Shown piece after piece: positions 42,983 through 52,637 of a stretch of 64,000 nucleotides of DNA (its first letter is position 1; each line of letters begins with the position of its first letter). The notes under the pieces were generated by a model, which saw nothing but the letters and a program-made list of their open reading frames with translations, was not told the origin of the DNA and ran no database searches. The DNA is from Lentimicrobium saccharophilum (lineage in GTDB: Bacteria; Bacteroidota; Bacteroidia; Bacteroidales; Lentimicrobiaceae), in assembly GCF_001192835.1 (NCBI RefSeq), contig NZ_DF968183.1:62001-126000 (forward strand). Direction: 5' to 3'. The translations under genes were made by a program, and so were the position numbers.

Positions 42983-43005
42983 ATCCAACACTTATGAAAA
43001 CAATG

Positions 43006-43362
43006 CTAAACCCTTTTTTCTTTGATTCTGGCTTTCTTACCTTTGAGTTCGCGGAGGTAGAAGATGCGCGCCCTGCGCACTACGCCGCGTTTGTTTACCT
43101 CGATCTTCTCGATAAAAGGAGATGCAACGGGGAAAATCCTTTCAACTCCGGTATTGCCTGAAACCTTGCGAACGGTGAATGTTTCCGAGGTTCCGCTGCC
43201 TGAGCGCTGCAGTACCACGCCCTGAAACTGCTGAATCCTTTCCTTATCACCTTCTTTGATTTTATAGTGAACGGTCACGGTATCGCCGGCTTTAAAACCA
43301 GGGAATTCCTTAATCTGAACGAAGGTATCCTCGACAAACTTCACTAATGCGTTCTTGCTCAT
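43006..43362 (-). CDS. rplS: Ribosomal protein bL19
   Basis: 118 residues, the usual size. Conserved segments are [40 protein letters not shown] and [20 protein letters not shown], with a basic C-terminus ([16 protein letters not shown]). bL19 lies at the 30S-50S interface. In many bacteria it follows trmD directly; here trmD is 2.1 kb to the right on the same strand, with a CstA-family gene on the opposite strand and a palindrome cluster between. It has its own promoter and terminator. Confidence 0.98.
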   Translation of the reverse strand: MSKNALVKFVEDTFVQIKEFPGFKAGDTVTVHYKIKEGDKERIQQFQGVVLQRSGSGTSETFTVRKVSGNTGVERIFPVASPFIEKIEVNKRGVVRRARIFYLRELKGKKARIKEKRV

Positions 43363-43403
43363 TATCTTAGGTATTTAATTGTTGCGTTTTCCAAAAATGA
43401 GTG

Positions 43404-43411
43404 CAAATATA
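43404..43411 (-). promoter_or_regulatory. -7 element of rplS
   Basis: Minus-strand TATATTTG matches TAnnTTTG 42 nt before the rplS start; CTTG lies near the -33 position. Confidence 0.55.
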
Positions 43412-43520
43412 CGGCAATTTATTTTTAATATGCAAGCCCAATTAAAATTTATTCACGACTCGCTGTTGGGTAATTCGTTATTAATTTGTTTGAAAAGGGA
43501 AAAAGCAGCCTCCCCGGACT

Positions 43521-43871
43521 TCCCGGCTTCAGCCGAAAAGCCGGGAGAAACCAAACCAGGGAATTTCCGGACTTGCCGGTATTTACTTATGCCGGGCTGC
43601 GAATAAACTTTCGCCGCCTTTTGGGCTAAAGCCCCCGTGTTTGTCAGCGCCTGATTACCCCCGGCTCAAGCCGGGGGTAATAAACCGGAATTAAGCATCT
43701 TCGGAAATTGCAGGCTAAAGATAACCTATGCTTACGCTGGTTGACCCGAAGTCCGGATTTGGATATCAGATTTCTGATGAATGGTAAGAGATTTCTGTTT
43801 GCTTTACTCCGGGCTTCAGCCCGGAGTAAAAGCAGATGCCCGAACCTAACGGCTTTAGCCGAAAAGCCGGA
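43521..43871. repeat. Cluster of five REP-like palindromes
   Basis: Five GC-rich palindromes in 350 bp: TCCCGGCTTCAGCCGAAAAG... (43521-43546), TTGGGCTAAAGCCCCC (about 43620-43636), a perfect 13-bp-arm palindrome with a CA loop (43654-43681), another perfect 13-bp-arm palindrome with a TC loop (43803-43830), and CTAACGGCTTTAGCCGAAAA... (43847-43871). The cores share GGGCTTCAGCCC or GGCTTTAGCC. They fill the 637-bp gap between rplS and the CstA-type gene. They resemble REP/RAYT-type repeats; no RAYT transposase gene is in the window. The rest of the gap shows no gene. Confidence 0.85.
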
Positions 43872-43999
43872 AGAAGCCAGGCCAGGGGACTCAACCATAA
43901 GCACTGTAGCGTCAAAAAAAAGTATCCGGATTATTTCGATATTTTTTAAAAGGTTATACTTTTACATCGCCTTAAGGTAGATATAAATTCAGGTGAGTC

Positions 44000-45472
44000 A
44001 TGATTAGCTTTCTATTGTCAATTGCCGCATTGATCGCGGGATATTTTCTCTACGGATGGTTGGTTGAAAGAATTTTCGGGGTTGATGCCGGGCGTACCAC
44101 TCCTGCAATAATTATGCAGGATGGCGTGGATTATGTGCCGATGAAATGGGGGAGGATTTTTCTGATACAGTTTCTGAATATTGCCGGTCTGGGGCCGATT
44201 TTTGGGGCGGTTGCCGGTGCCATGTGGGGCCCGGTTGCTTTTTTCTGGATTGTGTTTGGCTGCATTTTTGCTGGCGCAGTGCATGACTATTTCTCCGGTA
44301 TGCTATCTGTCAGGCATGGCGGTAAAAGCATACCTGAAATTGTAGGCTTGTATCTGGGTAACGGTTTCAGGCAGTTTATGCGGATATTCACGGTATTGCT
44401 GATGCTGCTGGTAGGCGCTGTTTTTGTGGTGGGGCCGGCTGGAATACTCAATGGCATGGCATCCGTCGGACTTCCTTTCTGGACCGGCCTGATATTTTTT
44501 TATTATGTGCTGGCAACCATGCTGCCTGTGGATAAAATTATCGGAAGGATTTATCCGGTATTCGGGTTGTCGCTGCTGTTTATGGCTGTGGGTATTTTCG
44601 CCGGTCTGCTGGCCGGTGGATTTAAAATACCCGAAGCGATTCCGTTTGGCTTTGTCAATATGCACAACGAGCCGGGGAAGTTTCCCGTTTTTCCTATGCT
44701 TTTTATCACCATTGCCTGCGGAGCTATTTCCGGTTTCCACTCAACCCAGTCACCGCTGATGGCCAGGTGCATTACCAATGAGAAACTCGGCCGCAGGGTA
44801 TTCTATGGCGCCATGGTGGCCGAAGGTGTCGTAGCACTCATATGGGCGGCAGCCGGGATGGCCTTTTTCGGAGGGCCGGAGCAACTCAATTCCGTGATGG
44901 CGGCGCATCAAGGCAATGCCGCCTGGGTGGTGAATGAAATTTCAAACTCCCTTCTTGGCAAAGCCGGCGGTATCCTGGCCCTGCTCGGGGTGGTGGCTGC
45001 GCCCATCACCAGCGGCGATACTGCTTTCAGAAGCGCCAGACTGATCATCGCCGATTTCCTGAAATATGCCCAGGGGCCTGTCAAAAACAGACTGATGGTT
45101 ACCATTCCCCTGTTTGCTGCAGGCTTTGTCATTACTCAGATTGACTTTGCCATTATCTGGCGGTACATGGCCTGGTCGAATCAGACACTGGCAACCATTG
45201 TATTATGGGCAATAACCATTTACCTTGTGAATGAGAAAAAAGCCTTTATAGTTACACTGATCCCTGCTGTTTTTATGACAGCGGTAATTTCTGTCTATAT
45301 TCTTGTAGCTCCTGAAGGCCTGCAGTTGCCGCTGAATACAGGGCTCGTTACAGGATTTTTGTTTACCTTCCTGGTACTGGCCTGGTTTCTGATGTATATT
45401 CGCAGAAATTCAGTGCCGGGCATGACGGCGGCGGTGGAAATAGTCAGGCCGGGCATCCGTAAAGATCAATGA
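44000..45472 (+). CDS. CstA-family carbon starvation protein (peptide/pyruvate transporter)
   Basis: 490 residues with about 13 membrane spans. Family motifs include [40 protein letters not shown], and [20 protein letters not shown]. It is shorter than the ~700-residue E. coli CstA, matching the shorter variant common in Bacteroidota. CstA proteins import peptides or pyruvate under carbon limitation; which substrate is used here is unknown. The stop overlaps the convergent trmD stop by 7 nt. Confidence 0.92.
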   Translation: MISFLLSIAALIAGYFLYGWLVERIFGVDAGRTTPAIIMQDGVDYVPMKWGRIFLIQFLNIAGLGPIFGAVAGAMWGPVAFFWIVFGCIFAGAVHDYFSGMLSVRHGGKSIPEIVGLYLGNGFRQFMRIFTVLLMLLVGAVFVVGPAGILNGMASVGLPFWTGLIFFYYVLATMLPVDKIIGRIYPVFGLSLLFMAVGIFAGLLAGGFKIPEAIPFGFVNMHNEPGKFPVFPMLFITIACGAISGFHSTQSPLMARCITNEKLGRRVFYGAMVAEGVVALIWAAAGMAFFGGPEQLNSVMAAHQGNAAWVVNEISNSLLGKAGGILALLGVVAAPITSGDTAFRSARLIIADFLKYAQGPVKNRLMVTIPLFAAGFVITQIDFAIIWRYMAWSNQTLATIVLWAITIYLVNEKKAFIVTLIPAVFMTAVISVYILVAPEGLQLPLNTGLVTGFLFTFLVLAWFLMYIRRNSVPGMTAAVEIVRPGIRKDQ

Positions 45473-46155
45473 TCTTCTGATTCCCCGAGCAGACCGGGCC
45501 TTCTTTGCCTGGTGCGTTCCAGTGACTTTAAATAATTCCAGTGAACAATCTCTTTTTCATTGCCAGAGAGCAGAACCTCCGGCACTTTCCAGCCTTTGTA
45601 GTCGGCCGGACGGGTATATACGGGAGGGCTGAGCAGGCCATCCTGGAATGAGTCGGAAAGGGCAGAGGTTTCATCGCTCAATACCCCTGGTATCAGTCTG
45701 ATGATGCTGTCGGCCAATACTGCCGCCGCCAGTTCTCCACCCGATAACACATAGTCACCGATCGAAACCTCAAGGGTGATGTAGTGCTCCCTGATCCGTT
45801 CGTCAATGCCCTTGTAATGCCCGCAGAGAAAAATCAGGTTTCCTTTAAGACTCAGCCGGTTGGCCAGGTGTTGGTTCAGCATCTCTCCATCGGGTGTCAG
45901 AAAGATTACCTCATCATAATCCCTTTCTGATTTCAGTTTGTCAATGCAATCCGCGATGGGTTGCACCATCATGACCATACCGGCACTGCCTCCGTAAACA
46001 TAGTCGTCAACATTGCGGTGCTTGTTGGTGGCGTAATCGCGGATGTTGTGCAGGTGTATTTCAGCCAGCCCCTTTGAAACAGCCCGCTTGATAATGGATT
46101 CAGTGAACGGGCCCTGAAACATTTCGGGGAATATGGTGAGGATGTCGATGCGCAT
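45466..46155 (-). CDS. trmD: tRNA (guanine-37-N1)-methyltransferase TrmD
   Basis: 229 residues from the ATG at 46155. The SPOUT fold with its deep trefoil knot is visible: [16 protein letters not shown] at the start, [54 protein letters not shown] and the [20 protein letters not shown] segment that binds tRNA. It methylates G37 next to the anticodon to prevent frameshifting. An in-frame ATG at 46185 lies upstream of a -7 element (46167-46174) and so is not used. The gene is separated from rplS by a CstA-family gene. Confidence 0.97.
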   Translation of the reverse strand: MRIDILTIFPEMFQGPFTESIIKRAVSKGLAEIHLHNIRDYATNKHRNVDDYVYGGSAGMVMMVQPIADCIDKLKSERDYDEVIFLTPDGEMLNQHLANRLSLKGNLIFLCGHYKGIDERIREHYITLEVSIGDYVLSGGELAAAVLADSIIRLIPGVLSDETSALSDSFQDGLLSPPVYTRPADYKGWKVPEVLLSGNEKEIVHWNYLKSLERTRQRRPGLLGESEDH

Positions 46156-46166
46156 TGTTTTTTTTG

Positions 46167-46174
46167 CAAAATTA
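46167..46174 (-). promoter_or_regulatory. -7 element of trmD
   Basis: Minus-strand TAATTTTG matches TAnnTTTG only 11 nt before the chosen trmD ATG, which implies a very short leader. No -33 match. Confidence 0.45.
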
Positions 46175-46264
46175 AACTTTATCATGGTATCATAATAAAG
46201 AAGTCCGGAGGGTTATCCCGGCAGAGTATTGCAGAACCAGCCTTAAAGCAAATTATGCGGTACT

Positions 46265-46295
46265 TTTGTGATTCGGAAATTATCCTGTAGGTTTG
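46265..46295 (+). promoter_or_regulatory. Bacteroidota promoter of the SBF transporter gene
   Basis: TTTG (46265-46268), a 19-nt spacer and TAGGTTTG (46288-46295): a full match to the consensus. It ends 43 nt before the ATG at 46339. Confidence 0.75.
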
Positions 46296-46338
46296 CATTG
46301 GTTAGGGTTTGGTGAACGATGAATAAGAATTTTGTCCG

Positions 46339-47340
46339 ATGAGGTTGGTTTCTGTGAAATTTCCCAAGGCCGGCATTGACTGGTTCACGCCGGCGTTGCT
46401 GCTGATGATTCTGTTTGGCTGGCTATTCCCGGGGCCGGGTTTGAAAACCGGTATGTTTTCCATCAAACAACTGGCCGGGTATGGAATTTCAGTTATCTTT
46501 TTTCTTTACGGACTGAGATTAAGCCTCGGCCAGCTGGTAAAATGTGCGGCTCACTGGAAACTGCATCTGGTGATACAATCGGTTACTTTTATCATCTTCC
46601 CCCTGCTTATTTTGATTTTCAGAAAGTTTTTCGCAGATGGCGAATACGGGGAGATCTGGCTGGGGGTGTTTTTTCTGGCAGCCCTGCCATCAACGGTATC
46701 TTCGGCGGTGGTTATGGTTTCGCTGGCCGGCGGAAATATTCCGGGGGCTGTTTTCAATGCGACATTTTCGAGTATAGCGGGAATTTTGATTACCCCTTTG
46801 TGGATGGGCCTGTTTATTCAGGGGTCAGGCGGCACAGGGTTGGAAATTCTTCCGGTATTTACCCGCCTGGCTTATCAGATTCTGTTCCCTCTGGCTGCCG
46901 GAGTTGCCCTTCATCCATGGCTGGGTGATCTCGCTATAAGAAAAAAGGATTTTACCCGCTATTTTGATCAGAGTGTCATTCTTGCCATTGTCTATTCTTC
47001 ATTCAGCGCTTCTTTCAGCAGCGGGGTGTTCAGTGGAATAGGCCTGCCGGTTATTTTATTACTGATGCTTGCCCTGCTGGGGCTCTTTGCACTGGTCAAC
47101 CTGCTGATCACCATATTTGTGCGGCGGGCAGGTCTGCCGCGCGAAGATCTGATAGCCGCCTTATTCTGTGGATCCACTAAATCGCTGATGCATGGCAGCG
47201 TTATGGCGAAGGTGCTTTTCAGCAATGTGGCTTCCGCTGGCTTGCTGCTGTTGCCGGTGCTGATGTATCATGCCATGCAGCTGGCATTAACCGGTATGAT
47301 GTCGCAGCGGTTTGCAGCCGGAAAAAGTAAGCATGGTTAA
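46339..47340 (+). CDS. Bile acid:sodium symporter-like transporter (SBF/YfeH type)
   Basis: 333 residues with nine to ten membrane spans. GISVIFFLYGLRLSLGQLVK and FFLAALPSTVSSAVVMVSLA are the motifs I associate with the SBF-like family (PF13593), related to bile-acid/sodium symporters. ALFCGSTKSLMHGSVMAKVL near the end is also conserved. Substrates in bacteria are probably organic anions; none can be deduced. It has a well-formed promoter and overlaps the convergent downstream gene by 4 nt. Confidence 0.88.
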   Translation: MRLVSVKFPKAGIDWFTPALLLMILFGWLFPGPGLKTGMFSIKQLAGYGISVIFFLYGLRLSLGQLVKCAAHWKLHLVIQSVTFIIFPLLILIFRKFFADGEYGEIWLGVFFLAALPSTVSSAVVMVSLAGGNIPGAVFNATFSSIAGILITPLWMGLFIQGSGGTGLEILPVFTRLAYQILFPLAAGVALHPWLGDLAIRKKDFTRYFDQSVILAIVYSSFSASFSSGVFSGIGLPVILLLMLALLGLFALVNLLITIFVRRAGLPREDLIAALFCGSTKSLMHGSVMAKVLFSNVASAGLLLLPVLMYHAMQLALTGMMSQRFAAGKSKHG

Positions 47341-47795
47341 CCGGTAATCTTGCATGCGGTGAAAAACCGGGTATCGGACAGGCATCCGGATTTCTCTGAT
47401 TTATTGAACAGCCCTGTAATCCAGGCTTTGGCTTCGGGCATGGAAGAGAATAAACCTGTTTCAGGATTAATCCCGTAATAGACAGGGCGCTCCTGGTTTT
47501 TGCCTTTCGGAGATCCGGTAACGATGGCAATACGGTTTACTCCAAGATGCCTGAGCTGAGGTAATATATAATCATTGAACCAGGTGTGCAGTTTCATGCT
47601 GAATTCTTCGGGCAATGCGGGTGAGGATATGATGATATTTTCAACAGGGTGAAGTTCCGCTTCCCTTAAAAAAGAAAAGAAAAAGAGTGTATAGTCTGTG
47701 AAACTGCATTGAGCTTCTGAATGCGCTTTGCTGATCAGCAGTTTGAATCTGCTGATGTATTCGAAATGTGAATCCTGGGCAGTTTGAGTTGACAT
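47337..47795 (-). CDS. Uncharacterised protein (SpoIIAA/STAS-like?)
   Basis: 152 residues from the ATG at 47795; the longer frame adds a Tyr/Ile-rich stretch that looks non-coding. FEYISRFKLLISKAHSEAQC opens it, then PVENIIISSPALPEEFSMKL and LRHLGVNRIAIVTGSPKGKN suggest alternating strands and helices, as in small SpoIIAA-like proteins, but no firm match is recognised. A segment like this is often seen in Bacteroidota single-gene units. It is soluble. No function is proposed. Confidence 0.45.
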   Translation of the reverse strand: MSTQTAQDSHFEYISRFKLLISKAHSEAQCSFTDYTLFFFSFLREAELHPVENIIISSPALPEEFSMKLHTWFNDYILPQLRHLGVNRIAIVTGSPKGKNQERPVYYGINPETGLFSSMPEAKAWITGLFNKSEKSGCLSDTRFFTACKITG

Positions 47796-48082
47796 GAGTA
47801 AGATTTTAGAAGCGCAAAAGTAGTATAAATGTAATATATATTTACTAATATGCAAAAAATAGTGTAAAAAAATGTTATTGCCTTGCTGTTCCGGCTGAAA
47901 TTATATAAAATTATTGAAGTCTGTCCTTTTTGATTCTTATACGAAGAAAAATTATTTAAATAATTCATTAACAAATGTATAAAAACAGCTTGGCTATTAA
48001 AAACCTTTACACATCCGTGATCTGACAGGATGTCAGATTGATGGCTTATTAATCTGGTTGTGTAAAAAATATATACACTGTT

Positions 48083-49132
48083 TTAGCCGATCTTCACTAC
48101 GATCTTGCCTGATTGCCTGCCTTTCAGCATAAGATTAAGTTCTTCCGGGATTTCCTCTAGACTTATGGATCTGCTGAGTTTACCAGGATTGTCAGGTTTC
48201 AGTTTCTGACTGATCAGGTTCCAGATTTCGAGTCTTCTCTTCATAGGGGTCTCTGCCGATGCAATTCCGATCAGGCGCACGGCCCTGAGAATGAACGGGA
48301 ATATGGGAACATCCAGCCTTGCGGATGCGATCATGCCACAGTTGGCTACAATGCCCCTTTCGGCGGTAGAGAGCAGCACGGTGGACAGGGTATTTCCCCC
48401 TACAGTATCCAGTGCGGCAACCCAGCGTGGAGGAAGCAGTCCTTTGCCTGAGTTATCGTTGATGGCTTCTCTTCCGATGATTTCCGTTGCTCCTGCTTCC
48501 TTCAGCATACTGGCAAACTCCGGTTTACCGGACGAAGCCACCACTTCATAACCTGCTATAGCCAGCATGGCAACCGCCATAGACCCGACCGCACCGCTGG
48601 CTCCGGTCACCAGAACTTTTCCGTCACCGGGAACTATCCCGTGATTTATAAATTCATAAACAGCGCTGGCGGCTGTAAACCCTGAAGTTCCGATGATCAT
48701 GCATTCTTTCAGGCTCAGATTGTCCGGTTTTCTTACCACCCACGAAGCAGGAACCCTGATGTATTCCGCAAACCCGCCGTCGGTATTCATGCCGAGATCA
48801 TATCCCATTACAATCACTTCCTGTCCGGCTGTAAATTCACTGTTGCCCGGTTCAACAACAATGCCGGCAGCATCAATGCCCGGGGTATGCGGGTAGCGAC
48901 GCGTAATGCCTTTGTGACCCGTTGCCGACAGCGCATCCTTGTAGTTCAGGCCCGAATAGATTACCCTGATCAGCAGATCATGCCCTGGCAGTTCAGAGAT
49001 GTTTTTAATCTTAACGGAGGAACTGTAACTGCCGTCCTCATTTTGTTCCGTTACCAAAGCCATGAAATATGTGTCCCGGGAAATATGCGGTGCTGTCATT
49101 TGATCAAATGTTTCATATTCAGATAAATACAT
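48083..49132 (-). CDS. YhdH/AcuI-family quinone oxidoreductase (acrylyl-CoA reductase-like)
   Basis: 349 residues in the longest frame; starts at 49099 or 49063 (MALVTEQNEDGS) would match the usual ~326 residues better. A medium-chain dehydrogenase without zinc: substrate-side segment LIRVIYSGLNYKDALSATGH, YPHTPGIDAAGIVV, and the NADPH Rossmann motif VLVTGASGAVGSMAVAMLAI. C-terminal LMLKGRQSGKIVVKI fits the family. AcuI reduces acryloyl-CoA to propionyl-CoA. The acetyl-CoA hydrolase/transferase encoded divergently 165 bp away suggests shared short-chain acyl-CoA metabolism; this is inference. Confidence 0.9.
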   Translation of the reverse strand: MYLSEYETFDQMTAPHISRDTYFMALVTEQNEDGSYSSSVKIKNISELPGHDLLIRVIYSGLNYKDALSATGHKGITRRYPHTPGIDAAGIVVEPGNSEFTAGQEVIVMGYDLGMNTDGGFAEYIRVPASWVVRKPDNLSLKECMIIGTSGFTAASAVYEFINHGIVPGDGKVLVTGASGAVGSMAVAMLAIAGYEVVASSGKPEFASMLKEAGATEIIGREAINDNSGKGLLPPRWVAALDTVGGNTLSTVLLSTAERGIVANCGMIASARLDVPIFPFILRAVRLIGIASAETPMKRRLEIWNLISQKLKPDNPGKLSRSISLEEIPEELNLMLKGRQSGKIVVKIG

Positions 49133-49176
49133 GAATACATGTATCGAATTTTCATTACCGGATCTGTTTAAATTGA

Positions 49177-49184
49177 TAATTTTG
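49177..49184 (+). promoter_or_regulatory. Possible -7 element of the CoA-transferase gene
   Basis: TAATTTTG matches TAnnTTTG but lies 114 nt before the ATG and has no -33 match, so it is only a candidate within the divergent region. Confidence 0.35.
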
Positions 49185-49297
49185 TACCGGATTTGTCCTG
49201 CAAAGATGGAGACTATTCCGGAAACTGCATCCGTTCAGCTGAATTTTTAAACGGGTGTTTTTTTTAACAACTTTTTTACTGATAAAAATTAATAACA

Positions 49298-50797
49298 ATG
49301 GCATTAAGATTTATGACGGCTGAGGAAGCCGCGGATTTGATCAGTCATGATGATGTAGTGGGCTTCAGTGGATTTACGCCGGCCGGTTCAGTTAAATCCA
49401 TTCCCGTGGCCATAGGTGAGAAGGCAAAGGCAGCCCATGCGCAGGGGAAACCTTTCAAAATCGGGGTAATTACCGGTGCATCCACCGGTGACTCTCTGGA
49501 TGGGTCACTTGCCAGGGCAGAAGCGGTAAAATTCCGTACACCTTATCAGTCGAACGCTGACCTCAGGAATCTGATCAATGCCGGGAAAGCCGATTATTTT
49601 GATTCCCATTTGTCCACGGTTGGCCAGACGATCCGTTATGGTTTTCTGGGTAAGATGAACTGGGGGATTATTGAAGCCTGTGATGTTACTGAGCAGGGCG
49701 AGATTGTGCTGACAACCGGGGTGGGAATATCACCAACCATTTGTCAGTATGCCGATCGTCTCCTGATTGAGCTGAACTCATATCATCCCAAACGCCTGCG
49801 CGGCATGCACGATCTTCTGGTAGTTGCGGATCCGCCTCACCGCAGGGAAATTCCCATATACCGGGCTTCCGACAGGGCCGGAGCGGAAGTGATAAAGGTT
49901 GATCCCGGGAAGATCGCGGGGGTGGTGCTAACCAACCATGCGGATGAAGTTGGTGGCTTTGCCGGCAGCGATGAAGTTACCAACCGTATTGGTATGAATG
50001 TGGCCGATTTCCTTTCGAATGAACTCAGGAAGGGCCGTATTCCTTCATCATTTCTTCCCTTGCAGTCGGGAGTGGGAAATATCGCCAATGCCGTTCTCGC
50101 CGCTTTGGGCGAGCACAAAGGAATTCCTGATTTTGAAATGTACACCGAAGTGATTCAGGACAGTGTAATCCAGCTTATGGAAACAGGGAGGATTAAGTTT
50201 GCCTCCGGCTGCTCTCTTACGGTATCGCAGGAAATGCTTTCTCATGTCTATGATAACCTTGATTTCTTTCATGAACGCATAGTGCTCAGGCCTCAGGAGA
50301 TTTCGAACAGCCCGGAGGTGGCCCGCAGGCTGGGGATAGTGTCGATGAATACGGCCCTGGAGGTGGATTTGTTTGGCAATGTGAACAGCACCAATGTCAT
50401 GGGCCGCAAAATGATGAATGGCATCGGCGGTTCAGGCGATTTTACCCGCAATGCCTATATCTCCATTTTCAGTTGTCCATCCGTTGCCAAAGGCGGAAAG
50501 ATCAGCGCATTTGTACCGATGGTTTCCCACACGGATCACAGCGAACACTCGGTTCAGGTAATCATTACCGAACAAGGGATTGCCGATCTCCGTTCGAAAT
50601 CGCCCAAAGCCAAGATGGAAGCCATTATCGAAAACTGTGTACATCCGGATTACCGGGAAGCCCTGCGCGATTATGCCAACCTTGCCGGGGATACCCATAC
50701 CCCTTGTACGCTTTCGGCTGCATTTGGCATGCATATGGAGTTTGAGCGGTCGGGTGATATGCGGAACATCAACTGGGGCGATTGCTTCAGGAGGTAA
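49298..50797 (+). CDS. Acetyl-CoA hydrolase/transferase (succinyl-CoA:acetate CoA-transferase type)
   Basis: 499 residues, full length. DDVVGFSGFTPAGSVKSIPV and KIGVITGASTGDSLDGSLAR open the N-terminal domain. GVGNIANAVLAALGEHKGIP and MYTEVIQDSVIQLMETG precede the second domain, where the CoA-binding GGSGDFTRNAYISIFSCPS and the ITEQGIADLRSKSP motif lie. The catalytic Glu should be the one in YTEVIQD. It likely moves CoA between acetate and succinate or releases acetate in fermentation. A clear terminator follows at 50834-50872. Confidence 0.95.
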   Translation: MALRFMTAEEAADLISHDDVVGFSGFTPAGSVKSIPVAIGEKAKAAHAQGKPFKIGVITGASTGDSLDGSLARAEAVKFRTPYQSNADLRNLINAGKADYFDSHLSTVGQTIRYGFLGKMNWGIIEACDVTEQGEIVLTTGVGISPTICQYADRLLIELNSYHPKRLRGMHDLLVVADPPHRREIPIYRASDRAGAEVIKVDPGKIAGVVLTNHADEVGGFAGSDEVTNRIGMNVADFLSNELRKGRIPSSFLPLQSGVGNIANAVLAALGEHKGIPDFEMYTEVIQDSVIQLMETGRIKFASGCSLTVSQEMLSHVYDNLDFFHERIVLRPQEISNSPEVARRLGIVSMNTALEVDLFGNVNSTNVMGRKMMNGIGGSGDFTRNAYISIFSCPSVAKGGKISAFVPMVSHTDHSEHSVQVIITEQGIADLRSKSPKAKMEAIIENCVHPDYREALRDYANLAGDTHTPCTLSAAFGMHMEFERSGDMRNINWGDCFRR

Positions 50798-50833
50798 GCT
50801 GCTGACGGGTTCAACGGCTGACTGAATCTCCAG

Positions 50834-50872
50834 GATCCGGCAACGAACAGGACTTTGCCGGATCTTCTTTTT
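50834..50872 (+). terminator. Intrinsic terminator of the CoA-transferase gene
   Basis: GATCCGGCAA paired with TTGCCGGATC across an 11-nt loop, followed by TTCTTTTT. It lies 37 nt after the stop. The remaining ~220 bp to the next gene shows nothing. Confidence 0.85.
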
Positions 50873-51095
50873 ACATTCTACCAGTAAAGGGATTGCAGCT
50901 TTTCGCACAATCCTGCCCTGCTGATTAAGACCAGTAAGAATAGTTCATTTTTTCCGGCGCTTTATCATCTGACCGATAACCGACCGATACCGGATATTCC
51001 CTGAAAGGTTTACAGCATCAAAAATCAGCTGGTGTCCGATTTTTGAAGGTAAAAATCCCTTGCTTAATCAGTGTGAATCCATGAATCTGCCCTGA

Positions 51096-51536
51096 TCAGA
51101 TCCTTTCCGAAATAACAAATTCCAGCAGTTCATTCATGGTATCGAAAGCATAGTATTCATCCCAGCCTGTAAGATCAAGGATCTGAAATTTGTTTTCCGG
51201 CTGATTGTAAACATAAACTTCTTCATCTGAACGTCCGAACATAACGCATCCCGGCAGCCTGTCTGCGATATCCCATTGCAGGTTGGCAGTAATCATATCC
51301 ATGAAATCGGGGGTTTCGTCCGAACCAAGTGAATAAACGTAAATTCCATTGTAGAAGAATCCGTTGGAGATCGTGAGGAAATCTGTGATTTCATCACTCC
51401 ATCCATGTCCGGAGGTAATCAATCGGTCAATAAATTTTTCAAGCTGGTCTGTATCGCAGGGCTTGTATGTTTCAGCAAAGGGAAGGGCCGATGCCCTGGT
51501 GATCGTTTCTCTGGTATTTTTGGCTCTCATATTCAT
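51096..51536 (-). CDS. SUKH/YrhA-like (SMI1/KNR4) protein
   Basis: 146 residues, soluble. LEKFIDRLITSGHGWSDEIT followed by DFLTISNGFFYNGIYVYSLG matches the core of SMI1/KNR4-type SUKH domains (a helix then the N-G-F/L-x-F-N-G motif), closest to the YrhA group. GCVMFGRSDEEVYVYN and AFDTMNELLEFVI complete the domain. SUKH proteins often are immunity proteins against contact-dependent toxins, but no toxin gene is nearby. It is 22 nt after the MscS gene on the same strand. Confidence 0.6.
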   Translation of the reverse strand: MNMRAKNTRETITRASALPFAETYKPCDTDQLEKFIDRLITSGHGWSDEITDFLTISNGFFYNGIYVYSLGSDETPDFMDMITANLQWDIADRLPGCVMFGRSDEEVYVYNQPENKFQILDLTGWDEYYAFDTMNELLEFVISERI

Positions 51537-51558
51537 ATTATGTAAAAAGCGCTCGTTT

Positions 51559-52395
51559 TTATTTTTTTTCGGAAATCATATGCACGTCCCTCTGCGGGAA
51601 TGGGATGGTGATGTTGTTTTCCCTGAATTTTCGGTCAATCGCATACCTGATTTTGCTCCGGATATTTTCACTCCGGAAAGCTTCTTTTGTCCAGAAGAGC
51701 AATTGAAAAATCAACGCGGAATCCCCGAAATCGTTGAATCTGACAAAGGGCTCCGGAGCCAGGTCAATTTCAGGGATCTCTTTGGCGCAGTCCAGCAATA
51801 AACGGGTTACCAGCTGCGTATCGGATCCATATGCAACGCCGACCTCAACCAGGAACCTTGTAGAACCCTGTTCATGACTCCAGTTGATTACTCGGTCGTT
51901 GATAAATTTCGAGTTTGGAACGATCATGATGATGTCGTCGCGCGTTTTGATTTTCGAGGTCCTAAGTCCGATCACCTTGACCTTGCCGACAATATTGTTT
52001 TCGAGTTGAATTACATCGCCAACTTTCAGATTGCCTTCGAAAAGAAGAATAATGCCGGATACCAGATCATTGAATATCTGCTGTATACCAAACCCCAGAC
52101 CTACCAATAGTGCGGCTGAACCGGCCAGCATAAGGTTCAGGTTTACACCCAGCGATTCCAGGATAGCAAGTATAGCAATGATCCAGATCAGGTATTTAAT
52201 GATACTGTATATGGAGAATGCACTTCCCTTGTCAATTTTGCCGGCCTTTACCCTGCTGTTGAAAAATTTCCTGATCAACTGCAGCAGGATGATGGTGACG
52301 ATAACAATCAGGCTGCTGATAATCAGGTCGAAGGCATTGACAGAATACTTCCCGATATTGACAATATCAAGGTTTAAAAATTCTTTCAGTTCCAT
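51559..52395 (-). CDS. Small-conductance mechanosensitive channel (MscS family)
   Basis: 278 residues. Three membrane spans: residues about 20-40, 65-85 and the pore-lining TM3 (GSAALLVGLGFGIQQIFNDL). The beta domain follows with LFEGNLKVGDVIQLENNIVG and VIGLRTSKIKTRDDIIMIVP NSKF. The C-terminal alpha/beta domain ends in FPQRDVHMI, typical of MscS. It opens under membrane tension to release solutes during osmotic downshock. The small size matches the minimal MscS core. It may be cotranscribed with the SUKH gene. Confidence 0.93.
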   Translation of the reverse strand: MELKEFLNLDIVNIGKYSVNAFDLIISSLIVIVTIILLQLIRKFFNSRVKAGKIDKGSAFSIYSIIKYLIWIIAILAILESLGVNLNLMLAGSAALLVGLGFGIQQIFNDLVSGIILLFEGNLKVGDVIQLENNIVGKVKVIGLRTSKIKTRDDIIMIVPNSKFINDRVINWSHEQGSTRFLVEVGVAYGSDTQLVTRLLLDCAKEIPEIDLAPEPFVRFNDFGDSALIFQLLFWTKEAFRSENIRSKIRYAIDRKFRENNITIPFPQRDVHMISEKK

Positions 52396-52637
52396 AAGGA
52401 AAATGTTATAGTTTTACTATTTGGATCGGATGCCTGATGTACCCGAATCCAGTCTGAAACACCTAAATTAATCATCTTCCCTGAAATTGAGTACAAATAT
52501 TTACTTTTGTCCGGCAAACCGGGAATTTGAGGTGATCTCTTTGTAGAATGAAGTAATTCCTTGCGGACAATTCCGTGATAATCTGAAGTAATTTTATCAG
52601 CCGTTGCCCTTAATTTTTTATGACAAATAATTGAGAA

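Noticed and set aside
43521..43871. tRNA or structured RNA gene in the rplS-CstA gap
   Set aside because: The palindromes are simple hairpins without a cloverleaf; REP-like repeats explain them better.
44018..45132. Minus-strand open frames inside the CstA-family gene
   Set aside because: Shadows of a well-supported membrane transporter; low-complexity Asn/His/Gln-rich translation.
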